Shown here one piece after another: positions 55,876 through 64,000 of a stretch of DNA of 64,000 bases. Every line of letters starts with the position of its first letter. The first letter of the stretch is position 1. Source of the DNA: Solidesulfovibrio carbinolicus (GTDB lineage Bacteria; Desulfobacterota; Desulfovibrionia; Desulfovibrionales; Desulfovibrionaceae). The translations under genes were made by a program, and so were the position numbers. Under the pieces are notes generated by a model. The model saw only the letters and a program-made list of their open reading frames with translations, had not been told where the DNA came from and did not search any database. The stretch covers positions 1,426,001 to 1,490,000 of the forward strand of contig NZ_CP026538.1 of NCBI RefSeq assembly GCF_004135975.1, written 5' to 3'.

Positions 55876-57210
55876 ATGCCCCCTATCGTGGCCATCGTCG
55901 GACGGCCAAACGTAGGCAAGTCCACGCTTTTCAACCGGCTGACCCGCGGTCGCCGGGCCATCACCCATGACCTCCCCGGCGTCACCCGCGACCGGTTGGA
56001 GGCTCCGGCCGAGATCGAAGGCCGCTTCGTCACCCTGGTCGACACCGGCGGCATGGACTACGAGGCCGAGGAAAGCCTGGCCAGACAAATCGTCGAACAG
56101 GCCGAGGCCGCCCTGGTCACGGCCGACGTGGTGCTGTTTCTCGTGGACGGCAAGGCCGGCCGCACCGCCCTGGAAGACGATCTGGCCGAGCGCCTGCGCC
56201 GACTGGGCAAGCCCGTCATCGTGGCCGTCAACAAGGTCGACGGCCTGGAGCGCGTGGCCGCCATGACCGCCGACTTCCATGCCTGGGGCCTGCCGCTTCT
56301 GGCCATTTCCGCCGCCCACGGCCAGGGCATGGCCGAGCTGGCCGAGGCCATCGCCGAGCGCCTGCCCGAAGCCGAGCCCTACGATCCCGACGCGCCCTTG
56401 ATCCAGACCGTGCTGCGTCTGGCCGTGCTGGGCCGGCCCAACGCCGGCAAGTCGTCGCTTATAAACGCCCTGGTCGGCGAATCGCGCCTTATCGTCAGCG
56501 ACATCGCCGGCACCACCCGCGACGCCGTGGACGTGGTGGTCCATCAAAAAGGCAAGCGCTACCTGTTTGTCGATACGGCCGGCGTGCGCAAGCGCACCCG
56601 CATCACCGACGGCCTGGAGCGCTACAGCGTGGCCAAGGCCCTGTCCAGCGCCAAGCGGGCCGATGTGGCCGTGGTCGTCATCGACGCCACCGGCGGCGTC
56701 GGCGTCCAGGACAAGCGGCTCATTTCGTTTCTGGACAGCGAGCGCAAGGCGTTTCTGGTGGCCGTCAACAAGACCGATCTCGTGCCCCAAAAGGACATGC
56801 TGGCCCTGCAAAAGGACATTGCCCGGGAACTGCGCATGTGTTCCCACGTGCCGGTGCTCTACATGTCGGCGGCCAAGGGCAAGGGCGTGGCCAAGGTGCT
56901 GCCCCAGGCCGAGTCCATCTGGGCCGAGTGCCAGATCCGCATCGGCACGGGCGAGCTCAACCGGGCCATGCGGGCCTCGCTGGACAAGCACCAGCCGCCC
57001 CTGGTCAACGGCCGGCGGGCGAAGTTCTACTACCTGACCCAGGCCGCCGACGCGCCGCCGACCTTCGTCTTTTTCGTCAGCGACACCGAGCGAGTGCGCG
57101 ATTCCTACATCAAATACCTGGAAAACAGCCTGCGCAAGCTCTTTGGCATCGCCACGGCCCCGGTCAAGGTCGTCTGCCGGGCCAGCCACAAGCCCAAGGA
57201 CGAGCGGTAG
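55876..57210 (+). CDS. der: Ribosome biogenesis GTPase Der (EngA)
   Basis: This 444-residue protein has two tandem G domains and a C-terminal KH-like domain. Domain 1 has GRPNVGKSTLFNRL, DTGGMD and NKVD; domain 2 has GRPNAGKSSLINAL, DTAGVRKR and NKTD. It acts in 50S subunit assembly. AAGGAG lies 5 nt before the ATG. It is followed by a bidirectional terminator. Confidence 0.97.
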   Translation: MPPIVAIVGRPNVGKSTLFNRLTRGRRAITHDLPGVTRDRLEAPAEIEGRFVTLVDTGGMDYEAEESLARQIVEQAEAALVTADVVLFLVDGKAGRTALEDDLAERLRRLGKPVIVAVNKVDGLERVAAMTADFHAWGLPLLAISAAHGQGMAELAEAIAERLPEAEPYDPDAPLIQTVLRLAVLGRPNAGKSSLINALVGESRLIVSDIAGTTRDAVDVVVHQKGKRYLFVDTAGVRKRTRITDGLERYSVAKALSSAKRADVAVVVIDATGGVGVQDKRLISFLDSERKAFLVAVNKTDLVPQKDMLALQKDIARELRMCSHVPVLYMSAAKGKGVAKVLPQAESIWAECQIRIGTGELNRAMRASLDKHQPPLVNGRRAKFYYLTQAADAPPTFVFFVSDTERVRDSYIKYLENSLRKLFGIATAPVKVVCRASHKPKDER

Positions 57211-57316
57211 TGTCGCGTCCGCGAAAAGCGCCTATGGCGGTTCGTAGACAATAAACCAATTTCATTATTCTCCCTTAAGCAATACTGTCGTATTTTTTAA
57301 GGGACGCCCGACCACG

Positions 57317-57354
57317 AAAAAGCCCCTTGCCGCAACCGCGCCAGGGGGCTTTTT
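57317..57354. terminator. Bidirectional terminator between der and gpmA
   Basis: AAAAAGCCCC and GGGGCTTTTT are complementary arms flanking an 18-nt interior, giving a stem with T-tracts on both strands between convergent genes. Confidence 0.85.
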
Positions 57355-57421
57355 GTGGGACGCGGCCAACTCGCCGCCCCTTAGCTCCCACGCCTCCAAC
57401 CATCCCCCTTTGAGGGAGGGT

Positions 57422-57456
57422 CCGGGAGGGGGTTACCCCCTCCCGGCCGCCGAGGC
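57422..57456 (+). repeat. Dispersed palindromic repeat, copy E
   Basis: The hairpin CCGGGAGGGGG-tta-CCCCCTCCCGG (57422-57446) is followed by CCGCCGAGGC, the family module with one base missing. It lies just past the gpmA stop codon between convergent genes. Confidence 0.78.
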
Positions 57457-57472
57457 ATCTTCCTCTTTTTTC

Positions 57473-58222
57473 TTATCCCTTCGCCTTGCCCTGGGCGGCC
57501 ACGGCGGCGGCTTTGCGGGCTACGGCTTCGGCGTCGCCGAGGTAGAAGCGTTCGACGGGGTGGAGGGCGTCGTCGAGTTTGTAGATAAGCGGCACGCCTG
57601 TTGGGATATTGCATTCGCTGATGGCGTCGTCGTCGATGCCGTCGAGGTATTTGACCAGGGCGCGCAGGGAGTTGCCGTGGGCGGCCACGAGCAGCCGCGT
57701 GCCCGAGGCGATGGCCGGGGCCATGACCTCGTGCCAGAAAGGCAGAACCCGGGCCACGGTGTCCTTGAGCGACTCGCAGCGCGGCAGTTCGGCCTCGGTC
57801 AGCGTCGCGTAGCGCCGGTCGCGGCCCGGGAAGCGTTCGTCGGTCGGATCCAGGGCCGGGGGCGGGGTGTCGTAGCTTCGACGCCAGACGAACACCTGTT
57901 CCTCGCCGTACTGAGCGGCCATTTCAGCCTTGTTGAGGCCCTGGAGCGCGCCGTAGTGGCGTTCGTTTAAGCGCCAGGACTTGGTGACCGGCAGCCACAG
58001 GCGGTCGAGGCCGGTCAAGAGAATATCGAGGGTCATGACGGCCCGGGAGAGCACCGAGGTCAGGCAGGCGTCGAAGTCGTAGCCGCCGTCGCGCAGCAGC
58101 GCCGCCGCCTGGGCGGCTTCCTCGCGGCCCTGGGGGGTCAGGCCCACGTCTGTCCAGCCGGTGAACCGGTTTTCAAGGTTCCACACGCTTTGGCCGTGGC
58201 GCACGAGGACCAGGGTATGCAT
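57473..58222 (-). CDS. gpmA: 2,3-bisphosphoglycerate-dependent phosphoglycerate mutase
   Basis: This 249-residue glycolytic enzyme interconverts 3- and 2-phosphoglycerate. It has the phosphohistidine motif [10 protein letters not shown] (H9), [15 protein letters not shown], and the second His in [10 protein letters not shown]. An Ala/Lys-rich tail ends it. It lies 26 nt downstream of thiC on the same strand, an operon whose metabolic logic is not obvious. Confidence 0.96.
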   Translation of the reverse strand: MHTLVLVRHGQSVWNLENRFTGWTDVGLTPQGREEAAQAAALLRDGGYDFDACLTSVLSRAVMTLDILLTGLDRLWLPVTKSWRLNERHYGALQGLNKAEMAAQYGEEQVFVWRRSYDTPPPALDPTDERFPGRDRRYATLTEAELPRCESLKDTVARVLPFWHEVMAPAIASGTRLLVAAHGNSLRALVKYLDGIDDDAISECNIPTGVPLIYKLDDALHPVERFYLGDAEAVARKAAAVAAQGKAKG

Positions 58223-58248
58223 GGCGCTCTCCCGGGGTTGCCGTTGGG

Positions 58249-59562
58249 TTATTTCGTCTTGGCCTCACCGGTGGTGGGGCACTCGAAGCTCTCGACGCTC
58301 ATCATGCGCATGGCGCACATGGCCCCGCACATGGCGCATTCCTTTTCCTGGCTGTGCTTGGCCCGCCGGGCGCGCACCATGTCCGGGTCCAGCGACAGTT
58401 CGGTCATGGCTTCCCAGTCGAGGTCGGCCCGGGCCTGGCTCATGGCCAGGTCGCGGCCGGCGGCGTGGGGGCGGCCCAGGGCGGTTTCGGCGCTCTGGGC
58501 GGCGATGAGGCTGGCCTTGATGCCGGCCCGCACGTCCTCGACATTGGGCAGCGTCAAATGTTCGGCCGGGGTCAGGTAACACAGGAAATCCGCGCCGAAG
58601 TAGGCGGCCAGCGCCCCGCCGATGGCGCCGGCGATGTGGTCGTAGCCCGGGGCGCAGTCGGTGGTCAGCGGTCCAAGGACGTAGAGCGGCGCGCCGTGGG
58701 TGAGCCGTTTGATGCCCTGAATCTGGCCCTGGACGAGGTGCAAGGGCACATGGCCCGGGCCTTCGATCATGGTTTGCACGCCGCGTTCCATGGCCCGCGC
58801 GGCCAACCGGCCGAGGTTGATGACTTCTTCCCATTGGGCGCCGTCGCCGGCGTCGGCCCCGCAGCCGGGCCGCAGGCCGTCGCCCAGGCTGATGGTGACG
58901 TTGTGGGCCAGGCAGATGTCGAGAATGTCGTCGTAGTGCGTCAAAAAGGGATTTTCCTCGCCGTGCCGGCGCATCCAGCGGCCCAGGATGGAGCCGCCGC
59001 GCGACACGATGCCAGTGACCCGGCCGCCTTCGGAAGCCAGTTCCACGCCCCGGCGGGTGATGCCGCAGTGCAGGGTCATGAAATCCACGCCCTGTTCGGC
59101 TTGCCGGGCGATTTCGGCCAGGATCTCGGCCACGGTGAAGTCGCTGGGGTCGCCGCCCTTGGCGATGTGGCGCTGGGCCACGCCGTAAAGGGGCACGGTG
59201 CCCAGCGGCAGGTCGGTGGCGGCCAGGATGTCGCCGCGAATGGCGTGCAGGTCGCCGGCCGTGGACAGGTCCATGAGAGCGTGGGCTCCGGCGGTCTTGC
59301 ACAGCCGGACTTTTTCCATCTCCATGGAGAGGTCGGTGACGAACATGGAGGTGCCGATGTTGGCATTAACCTTGACCTTGGCCGGCTGGCCGATAATGGT
59401 CGGTGTGACGTCCTTGTGGGCCGGGTTGGCCAGGATGACCATGGTTCCGGCGGCGACTCCCGCCTCGATGGTTTCCGGGGTCAGGCCTTCGGCGGCGGCG
59501 AGCTGGCTGGCGTTGGCGCGAAAAATGGCGGCGAGGGCGGCGTTTTTGCTGAAGATGGACAT
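58249..59562 (-). CDS. thiC: Phosphomethylpyrimidine synthase ThiC (short form)
   Basis: This 437-residue non-canonical radical SAM enzyme converts aminoimidazole ribotide to HMP-P for thiamine. It has [41 protein letters not shown] and [15 protein letters not shown]. The C-terminal cluster motif is CAMCGAMC (CX2CX3C), not the CX2CX4C of long ThiC. A BzaF-like role (hydroxybenzimidazole synthesis) is an alternative for such paralogues. No TPP riboswitch signature is visible in its leader, although thi4 in the same window argues for a complete thiamine route. Confidence 0.9.
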   Translation of the reverse strand: MSIFSKNAALAAIFRANASQLAAAEGLTPETIEAGVAAGTMVILANPAHKDVTPTIIGQPAKVKVNANIGTSMFVTDLSMEMEKVRLCKTAGAHALMDLSTAGDLHAIRGDILAATDLPLGTVPLYGVAQRHIAKGGDPSDFTVAEILAEIARQAEQGVDFMTLHCGITRRGVELASEGGRVTGIVSRGGSILGRWMRRHGEENPFLTHYDDILDICLAHNVTISLGDGLRPGCGADAGDGAQWEEVINLGRLAARAMERGVQTMIEGPGHVPLHLVQGQIQGIKRLTHGAPLYVLGPLTTDCAPGYDHIAGAIGGALAAYFGADFLCYLTPAEHLTLPNVEDVRAGIKASLIAAQSAETALGRPHAAGRDLAMSQARADLDWEAMTELSLDPDMVRARRAKHSQEKECAMCGAMCAMRMMSVESFECPTTGEAKTK

Positions 59563-59726
59563 GCTGCTTCCTTGTGGCAGGTTATGATAAGGGGTTGTCT
59601 ACCACGGCGGGCGGCAAAGTCCAAGCCGATCGGTTTGAAATCATGTGCCACGAAGGGCTTGCCAAGGGCATAAAAAGGCGTTAGTTCATCTCGCTTTCCC
59701 GGAAGGGACATTCAAGGAGTCGAGCC

Positions 59727-59942
59727 ATGAAGAAAGATATCCATCCCAAGACGTTCAAGGCCACCATCCGTTGCCACTGCGGTTTCGAAGCCCAGGCCCT
59801 GTCCACCAAGGGCGAGCTGGTCCAGGTCGAAGTCTGCTCCAACTGCCATCCGTTTTTCACCGGCAAGCAGCGCTTCCTCGACACCGCCGGCCGCATCGAC
59901 CGCTTCCGGAAAAAGTACGCCAATTTCGAGAAAAAGGCCTAG
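59727..59942 (+). CDS. rpmE: 50S ribosomal protein L31, zinc-type
   Basis: This 71-residue protein has the zinc-binding form of L31: C16 and C18 in IRCHCGFE and C37/C40 in [13 protein letters not shown]. It starts [10 protein letters not shown] and ends in a basic helix. AAGGAG-like sequence precedes the ATG. First gene of rpmE-DUF1385-prfA-prmC. NikR is present, but no Zur-type L31 paralogue was seen. Confidence 0.97.
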   Translation: MKKDIHPKTFKATIRCHCGFEAQALSTKGELVQVEVCSNCHPFFTGKQRFLDTAGRIDRFRKKYANFEKKA

Positions 59943-60006
59943 TGCGGCCTATGCCCGAGACCGTCGGGCGGACCAACCGCCCGGCGGCCCCTTGCGGACC
60001 CCGGCC

Positions 60007-60963
60007 ATGAAAAGATTGCTGCGTCTTTTGCCGCTTCTCGTTGCTTCGCCCACCGTTGGCGGCCAGGCCGTCATGGAAGGCGTCATGATGCGCGACCGGG
60101 AGCGACTGGCTATCGCCGTGCGCAAGCCCGGCGGCGACATTCTGCTTGATGTGCGCCCCTGGTTCTCGCTCACCGCCTCCAAGTGGCTCAAAAAGCCGCT
60201 GTTGCGCGGTTTCCCGGTGCTTCTGGAGACGCTGGTCAACGGCATCAAGGCGCTCAACTACTCGGCCCAGGTCGCTCTTGAGGACGATGAGGACGGCGTG
60301 GAGATGGGGCCATGGGCCATGGGGCTCACCCTGGCCGCCTCCATCGGCTTTGCCTTGCTGCTTTTCGTCGTCACGCCCCACTTGTTTTCGCTGGGGATGC
60401 GCGGCATGGGCCTGTCCGGCGGCGTGGAGGACTTAAGCTTCCACGTCTGGGACGGGCTTTTCAAAATGCTCCTGTTCCTGGGCTACGTGGCGGCCATCTC
60501 CTATCTGCCGGACATCCGCCGGGTGTTCCAGTACCACGGGGCCGAGCACAAGGTCATCTGGGCCTACGAGCAGGGCGCGCCGCTGACGCCCGAAGGCGCG
60601 CGGGGCTTCTCCCGGCTGCATCCGCGTTGCGGTACGGCCTTCCTGCTCTTTGTCCTGGCCATTTCCATCGTGCTCTACGCCTTCCTCGTGCCCTGGCTCA
60701 TGACGTTTTACGTGCCGGACAACAGCGTGCTCAAGCAGGCCTACATCGTGGCCCTGAAGCTTGTGCTCATGGTTCCGGTCAGCGCCCTGGCCTACGAGGT
60801 CATCAAACTGGCCGGCAAGTTCCACACGAACATCGTCTGCCGCCTGATCTCGGCCCCCGGGCTTTTCATGCAGATGCTCACCACCAAGGAACCCGACGAC
60901 GCCCAGATTGAGGTGGCCCTGGCCGCCCTGGACGGCGCGGTGGCCGAGCGTCCCGTCGTCTGA
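60007..60963 (+). CDS. DUF1385 (YqhQ-like) membrane protein
   Basis: This 318-residue protein has the DUF1385 signature: SPTVGGQAVMEGVMMRDRERLAIAVRKPGG at the N-terminus and FQYHGAEHKVIWAYEQG plus SRLHPRCGTAFLLFV in the middle. At least four membrane segments are visible (about 98-120, 147-166, 215-240, 248-270). It is typically encoded next to rpmE and prfA; its function is unknown. ATG 60007 is used; the ribosome site is weak, suggesting coupling to rpmE 64 nt upstream. Confidence 0.88.
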   Translation: MKRLLRLLPLLVASPTVGGQAVMEGVMMRDRERLAIAVRKPGGDILLDVRPWFSLTASKWLKKPLLRGFPVLLETLVNGIKALNYSAQVALEDDEDGVEMGPWAMGLTLAASIGFALLLFVVTPHLFSLGMRGMGLSGGVEDLSFHVWDGLFKMLLFLGYVAAISYLPDIRRVFQYHGAEHKVIWAYEQGAPLTPEGARGFSRLHPRCGTAFLLFVLAISIVLYAFLVPWLMTFYVPDNSVLKQAYIVALKLVLMVPVSALAYEVIKLAGKFHTNIVCRLISAPGLFMQMLTTKEPDDAQIEVALAALDGAVAERPVV

Positions 60964-61124
60964 TAGCGGCGGCCGCGTCCCCGGACCGAGCGTCGCCCCT
61001 CGGGCGAAACCACGAACGCCTTTATTGCGAATCGTATTAAACACCACCGCTTTGGCGCGCGACGCCCGGTCGGACTCTGTGCGAGACGACCGTCGCCCCA
61101 AACGCCCCGCCCCGGAGAAGCCCC

Positions 61125-62198
61125 ATGTTCGCCAAGCTCGAAAGCCTCGAACGCAAGTACGAGGACCTGGAACGCCAACTGTCCGCGCCCGACGTCGTCT
61201 CCGACCAGGAGCGCTTCCGTAAGCTGTCCAAGACCCACTCCGACCTCAGCGATGTGGTGGCCGCTTTCCGGGAATACAAAAAGATCGCCCAGGACCTGGA
61301 AGACAACCAGGAAATGGCCCAGGACCCCGATCCCGAGATCCGCGAACTGGCCCAGGCCGAGACCAAGGCCCTCAAGGAAGCCCAGGTCGAACTGGAAGCC
61401 CGGCTCAAGGTGCTGCTTTTGCCCAAGGATCCCATGGATGAAAAAAACATCCTGCTGGAAATCCGGGCCGGCACCGGCGGCGACGAAGCCGCGCTTTTCG
61501 CCGGCGACCTGTTCCGCATGTATACCCGCTACGCCGAAACCAAGCGCTGGAAGGTCGAGATCATGAGCCAGTCCGAAACCGGCTCCGGGGGCTTCAAGGA
61601 AGTCATCGCCTCCATCTCCGGCGACAAGGTCTACAGCCGCCTCAAGTACGAATCCGGCGCCCACCGCGTCCAGCGCGTGCCGGCCACCGAGTCCCAGGGC
61701 CGCATCCACACCTCGGCCGTCACCGTGGCCATCATGCCCGAAGCCGAGGAAGTCGACGTGGCCATCGATCCCAACGAACTGCGCATCGACGTCTACCGCT
61801 CCAGCGGCCCCGGCGGCCAGAGCGTCAACACCACCGACTCGGCCGTGCGCGTTACCCACATCCCCTCCGGGCTGGTGGTCATCTGCCAGGACGAAAAGTC
61901 CCAGCACAAAAACAAAGCCAAGGCGCTTAAGGTCCTGCGGTCCCGTTTGCTGCAGATCGAACAGGACAAGCAACGGGCCGAACAGGAAGCCGCCCGCCGC
62001 TCCCAGGTCGGCACCGGCGACCGCTCCGAGCGCATCCGCACCTACAACTTTCCCCAGGGCCGTGTCACCGATCACCGCATCAACCTGACGCTCTACCGCC
62101 TCGACGCCGTTCTCGAAGGCGACCTCGACGAACTGTGCGGCGCGCTCATCGGCCACTACCAAGCCGAGGCGCTGAAGGCTCAGGCCGACGCGGCCTAG
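61125..62198 (+). CDS. prfA: Peptide chain release factor 1
   Basis: This 357-residue factor reads UAA and UAG stop codons. The GGQ motif is at about 230-232 in [17 protein letters not shown]. Domain 1 is the coiled N-terminal region ([15 protein letters not shown]) and the C-terminal domain ends in the usual helix. It is followed by prmC, the enzyme that methylates its GGQ glutamine, across a gap containing repeat copy F and a very stable hairpin. Confidence 0.97.
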   Translation: MFAKLESLERKYEDLERQLSAPDVVSDQERFRKLSKTHSDLSDVVAAFREYKKIAQDLEDNQEMAQDPDPEIRELAQAETKALKEAQVELEARLKVLLLPKDPMDEKNILLEIRAGTGGDEAALFAGDLFRMYTRYAETKRWKVEIMSQSETGSGGFKEVIASISGDKVYSRLKYESGAHRVQRVPATESQGRIHTSAVTVAIMPEAEEVDVAIDPNELRIDVYRSSGPGGQSVNTTDSAVRVTHIPSGLVVICQDEKSQHKNKAKALKVLRSRLLQIEQDKQRAEQEAARRSQVGTGDRSERIRTYNFPQGRVTDHRINLTLYRLDAVLEGDLDELCGALIGHYQAEALKAQADAA

Positions 62199-62208
62199 AG
62201 TGAAGAGT

Positions 62209-62257
62209 GCCTCCGGCGGCCAAAGGGGCTGAGCCCCTTTGGAAACCCCACCTGGGG
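62209..62257 (-). repeat. Dispersed palindromic repeat, copy F
   Basis: A perfect 49-bp copy of the element at 1900-1948, in the opposite orientation: GCCTCCGGCGG, then the CCAAAGGGG/CCCCTTTGG hairpin (62220-62242), then CCCC-acct-GGGG. It lies 11 nt after the prfA stop codon. Confidence 0.92.
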
Positions 62258-62280
62258 AGTTGGGGGCGTTGCCGTGTATT

Positions 62281-62333
62281 CTGGGGCGCGCCGTCCCGGA
62301 CCGGGAGTACCGGTCCGGGACGGCGCGCCCCAG
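62281..62333 (+). other. 24-bp perfect inverted repeat immediately before prmC
   Basis: Bases 62281-62304 are exactly complementary to 62310-62333, with a GAGTA loop. As RNA this is the most stable hairpin found in the window. It ends only 7 nt before the GGAGGGAAGAA ribosome site of prmC. No T-tract follows, so prmC remains within the transcript, but translation or mRNA processing could be affected. Confidence 0.9.
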
Positions 62334-62350
62334 CGCATTGGAGGGAAGAA

Positions 62351-63211
62351 ATGGCAAAAGCGCCCACGGTTCGCGAGATCCTGGCCAAGAGCGAAGCCTT
62401 TTTCGAGGGCCGGGGCCTGGACAGTCCCCGGCTTTCGGCCCAGCTCCTGTTGTCCCAGGCCCTGGGCCTGGACCGGCTGGGCCTGATTCTCGCCATGGAC
62501 CGGCCCCTGACCCCGGAAGAACTCGACCTCGTGCGTCCCCTGGTCGCCCGCCGGGGCAAGGGCGAGCCCGTCGCCTACATCCTGGGCGAACGCGAATTCT
62601 ACGGCCTCGACTTCGCCGTCACCCCGGCCACGCTGATCCCGCGCCCGGAAACGGAACTCATCATCGACAGAACCCTGGAACTGTTTCCGGCCGGCGAGTT
62701 GACGTCGTTTGCTGACCTGGGAACCGGCTCGGGCTGTCTGGCCGTGACCCTGGCCGTGCGATTCCCCGGCGCAACCGGCCTGGCCCTGGACCTGCGTCCC
62801 GAGGCTTTGGCCGTGGCCCGGCAAAACGCCGCCCGGCACCAGGTGGCCCAGCGCCTGACGTTTTTTGAAGCCGATTTCGCCGACTTGCCGGCCCATGACG
62901 GCGGCTACGGGCTGGTCGTGTCCAACCCGCCCTATGTCAGCGCCGCCGAATACCGGGAGTGTTCCCGCGAGGTGCGGGAGTTTGAGCCGTCAAGCGCCCT
63001 GACCCCGGGCGAAACGGGCCTTGAGGCCGTGCCCACGGTGGCCCGGGCCGCGATTTCGCGGTTGGCCCCAGGGGGTGTGTTGTTGGTGGAGATCGGCTGG
63101 AAGCAAGGGCCGGACGCCGCCGCCATCCTGGCCGAGGCCGGCTTTGCCGACGTCGTCGTGCGCCGCGATCTGGCCGGGCTGGAACGGGTAGTTGAAGGGC
63201 GAAAGCCGTAA
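62351..63211 (+). CDS. prmC: Release factor glutamine methyltransferase PrmC
   Basis: This 286-residue SAM methyltransferase modifies the GGQ glutamine of RF1 and RF2. An N-terminal helical domain (1-85) is followed by the Rossmann core with FADLGTGSGCLAVTLA and the catalytic NPPY motif (192-195). The ATG at 62351 directly follows GGAGGGAAGAA. The prfA-prmC order is widespread. Confidence 0.95.
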   Translation: MAKAPTVREILAKSEAFFEGRGLDSPRLSAQLLLSQALGLDRLGLILAMDRPLTPEELDLVRPLVARRGKGEPVAYILGEREFYGLDFAVTPATLIPRPETELIIDRTLELFPAGELTSFADLGTGSGCLAVTLAVRFPGATGLALDLRPEALAVARQNAARHQVAQRLTFFEADFADLPAHDGGYGLVVSNPPYVSAAEYRECSREVREFEPSSALTPGETGLEAVPTVARAAISRLAPGGVLLVEIGWKQGPDAAAILAEAGFADVVVRRDLAGLERVVEGRKP

Positions 63212-63318
63212 AACCGGCCCGTTTGCCCCGGCCTAGCCCCCGAATTTTGTGGCTAGCGGCCGCGCAGCGCCCGCTTCGCCCGGCCATGGTCAAGCGCGGC
63301 GCGGCCAGGGCCGCGCCC

Positions 63319-64000
63319 TTACGGCCGCGTCCCCACGCTCGGTCTGAATCCCTTCCCCAATTCCGTCAGTCCCGTGCCGTCCGCGTTCATGCGGTAGAGC
63401 CGGTGCGGCCCGTTGGCGGGCTTTTCCGGCAGGCCCGCGAAATAGATGCGTCGGCCGTCCGGCGTCCAGGTCGGGGAGACGGCGACAAGCTCCCGGGGCG
63501 TGAGGCGATAGCTCGTGCCGCTGCCCAGGTCGCACAGAAACAGTGCGCTGCCGGAGTCATTGAGCCAGCGCTCCATGGCCGGCGAGGGGTTGACGTCGCT
63601 TGCGGCCAGCACCAGCGTGTCGCTTGTCGGACTGGGCAGATACGTGTCGCCGCTGGAATCAAGAGTCGGGTCGAGAAAGGCCGAAACCGGCGTCTGGCGC
63701 AGCACACGGCCGTGCGCATCAATCAGGCGCAACTGGTTGGCCTCGTTTTCCCAGACGAAAAACGCCAACGTCTTGCCGTCGACGCCGAATCCGTTCAACG
63801 ACGTGGTGACGGGCAACCAGGGAACGACAACGGCCGGTTGGGCGTCGGGCGCGGCGAGGTCCACGCTCTCGATGCGGTCACGCGGGTTTCCAAGGACGCG
63901 GCGGTCATCGACACGCCAGGCCAGCACCAGGCCCTGGGGCGAAAAATGGATTTCGCGCACGGCCTGCGGCGTGGTCGGAAAACGACGGGGCTGGGCCTTG
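63319..64000 (-). CDS. TolB-like beta-propeller protein, C-terminal part (5' end outside window)
   Basis: The frame is open from base 63999 down to the stop at 63319-63321 without an internal stop, so the gene starts beyond the right edge. About 226 residues are visible, with repeated propeller blades including VSPTWTPDGRRIYFAGLPEK and HRLYRMNADGTGLTELGKG, typical of TolB/WD40-like periplasmic propellers. A GTG at 63960 is probably internal. Signal peptide and N-terminal domain cannot be seen. Confidence 0.75.
   Translation of the reverse strand, partial: KAQPRRFPTTPQAVREIHFSPQGLVLAWRVDDRRVLGNPRDRIESVDLAAPDAQPAVVVPWLPVTTSLNGFGVDGKTLAFFVWENEANQLRLIDAHGRVLRQTPVSAFLDPTLDSSGDTYLPSPTSDTLVLAASDVNPSPAMERWLNDSGSALFLCDLGSGTSYRLTPRELVAVSPTWTPDGRRIYFAGLPEKPANGPHRLYRMNADGTGLTELGKGFRPSVGTRP

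Noticed and set aside
59563-59726. TPP riboswitch in the thiC leader
   Set aside because: No CUGAGA-type or GAUC-type aptamer segments were found on the minus strand.

Overview
This is a GC-rich (about two-thirds G+C by eye), gene-dense chromosomal window. Gene content and protein style suggest a sulfate-reducing deltaproteobacterium of the Desulfovibrio/Solidesulfovibrio type. Indicators are the split glycine decarboxylase (GcvPA/GcvPB), NikR, FolE2, a His-type (sulfide-dependent) Thi4, a FlgJ-M23 fusion, csrA-fliW overlap in a flagellar operon, and a receiver-less sigma-54 activator. Genus is an inference; no rRNA lies in the window.

Layout. 0-8 kb: 3' end of glyA, a DJ-1/PfpI protein and maf, then a minus-strand glycine-cleavage operon gcvH-gcvPA-gcvPB-lpd followed by a Tat-exported ATC-hydrolase-like protein. 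8-20 kb (mostly plus): methyltransferase, nikR, folE2, hybrid histidine kinase, a flagellar rod-like protein, a sigma-54 activator, a 978-residue TPR protein, a MEMO-family protein and secreted proteins. 20-21 kb: a HepT/MntA toxin-antitoxin pair.

20.9-31.6 kb (minus): the translation/RNA operon rimP-nusA-ylxR-infB-ylxP-rbfA-nrnA-truB-rpsO-pnp. A tRNA-Gly(CCC) with its own promoter lies just upstream, separated from rimP by a strong terminator, and pnp ends at another terminator. 31.7-43.8 kb: flagellar genes in two plus-strand operons, each preceded by a near-consensus sigma-54 promoter: flgF-flgG-flgA-flgH-flgI, and flgJ/M23-flgN-flgK-flgL-csrA-fliW. Facing them is a minus-strand pair (unknown gene plus flgM) behind a near-perfect sigma-28 promoter. 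This matches a sigma-54 middle / sigma-28 late flagellar hierarchy with FlgM, CsrA and FliW feedback.

44-50.4 kb: NAD kinase with a DUF89 protein; thi4 and mtnA; gatB. 50.6-55.5 kb: small secreted proteins, an arylsulfotransferase-like protein, a methyltransferase-like protein and a DUF2092/Pro-Gly-rich pair. 55.9-64 kb: der; thiC-gpmA; rpmE-DUF1385-prfA-prmC; and a truncated beta-propeller protein running off the right end.

A family of GC-rich palindromic intergenic repeats punctuates the window, including two identical 49-bp copies 60 kb apart in opposite orientation. No rRNA, insertion sequence, prophage or CRISPR array was seen. The least explained items are the sigma-28-driven unknown gene, a 58-residue secreted peptide with its own promoter and terminator, the repeat family, and the tRNA-Gly/terminator arrangement ahead of the nusA-infB operon.
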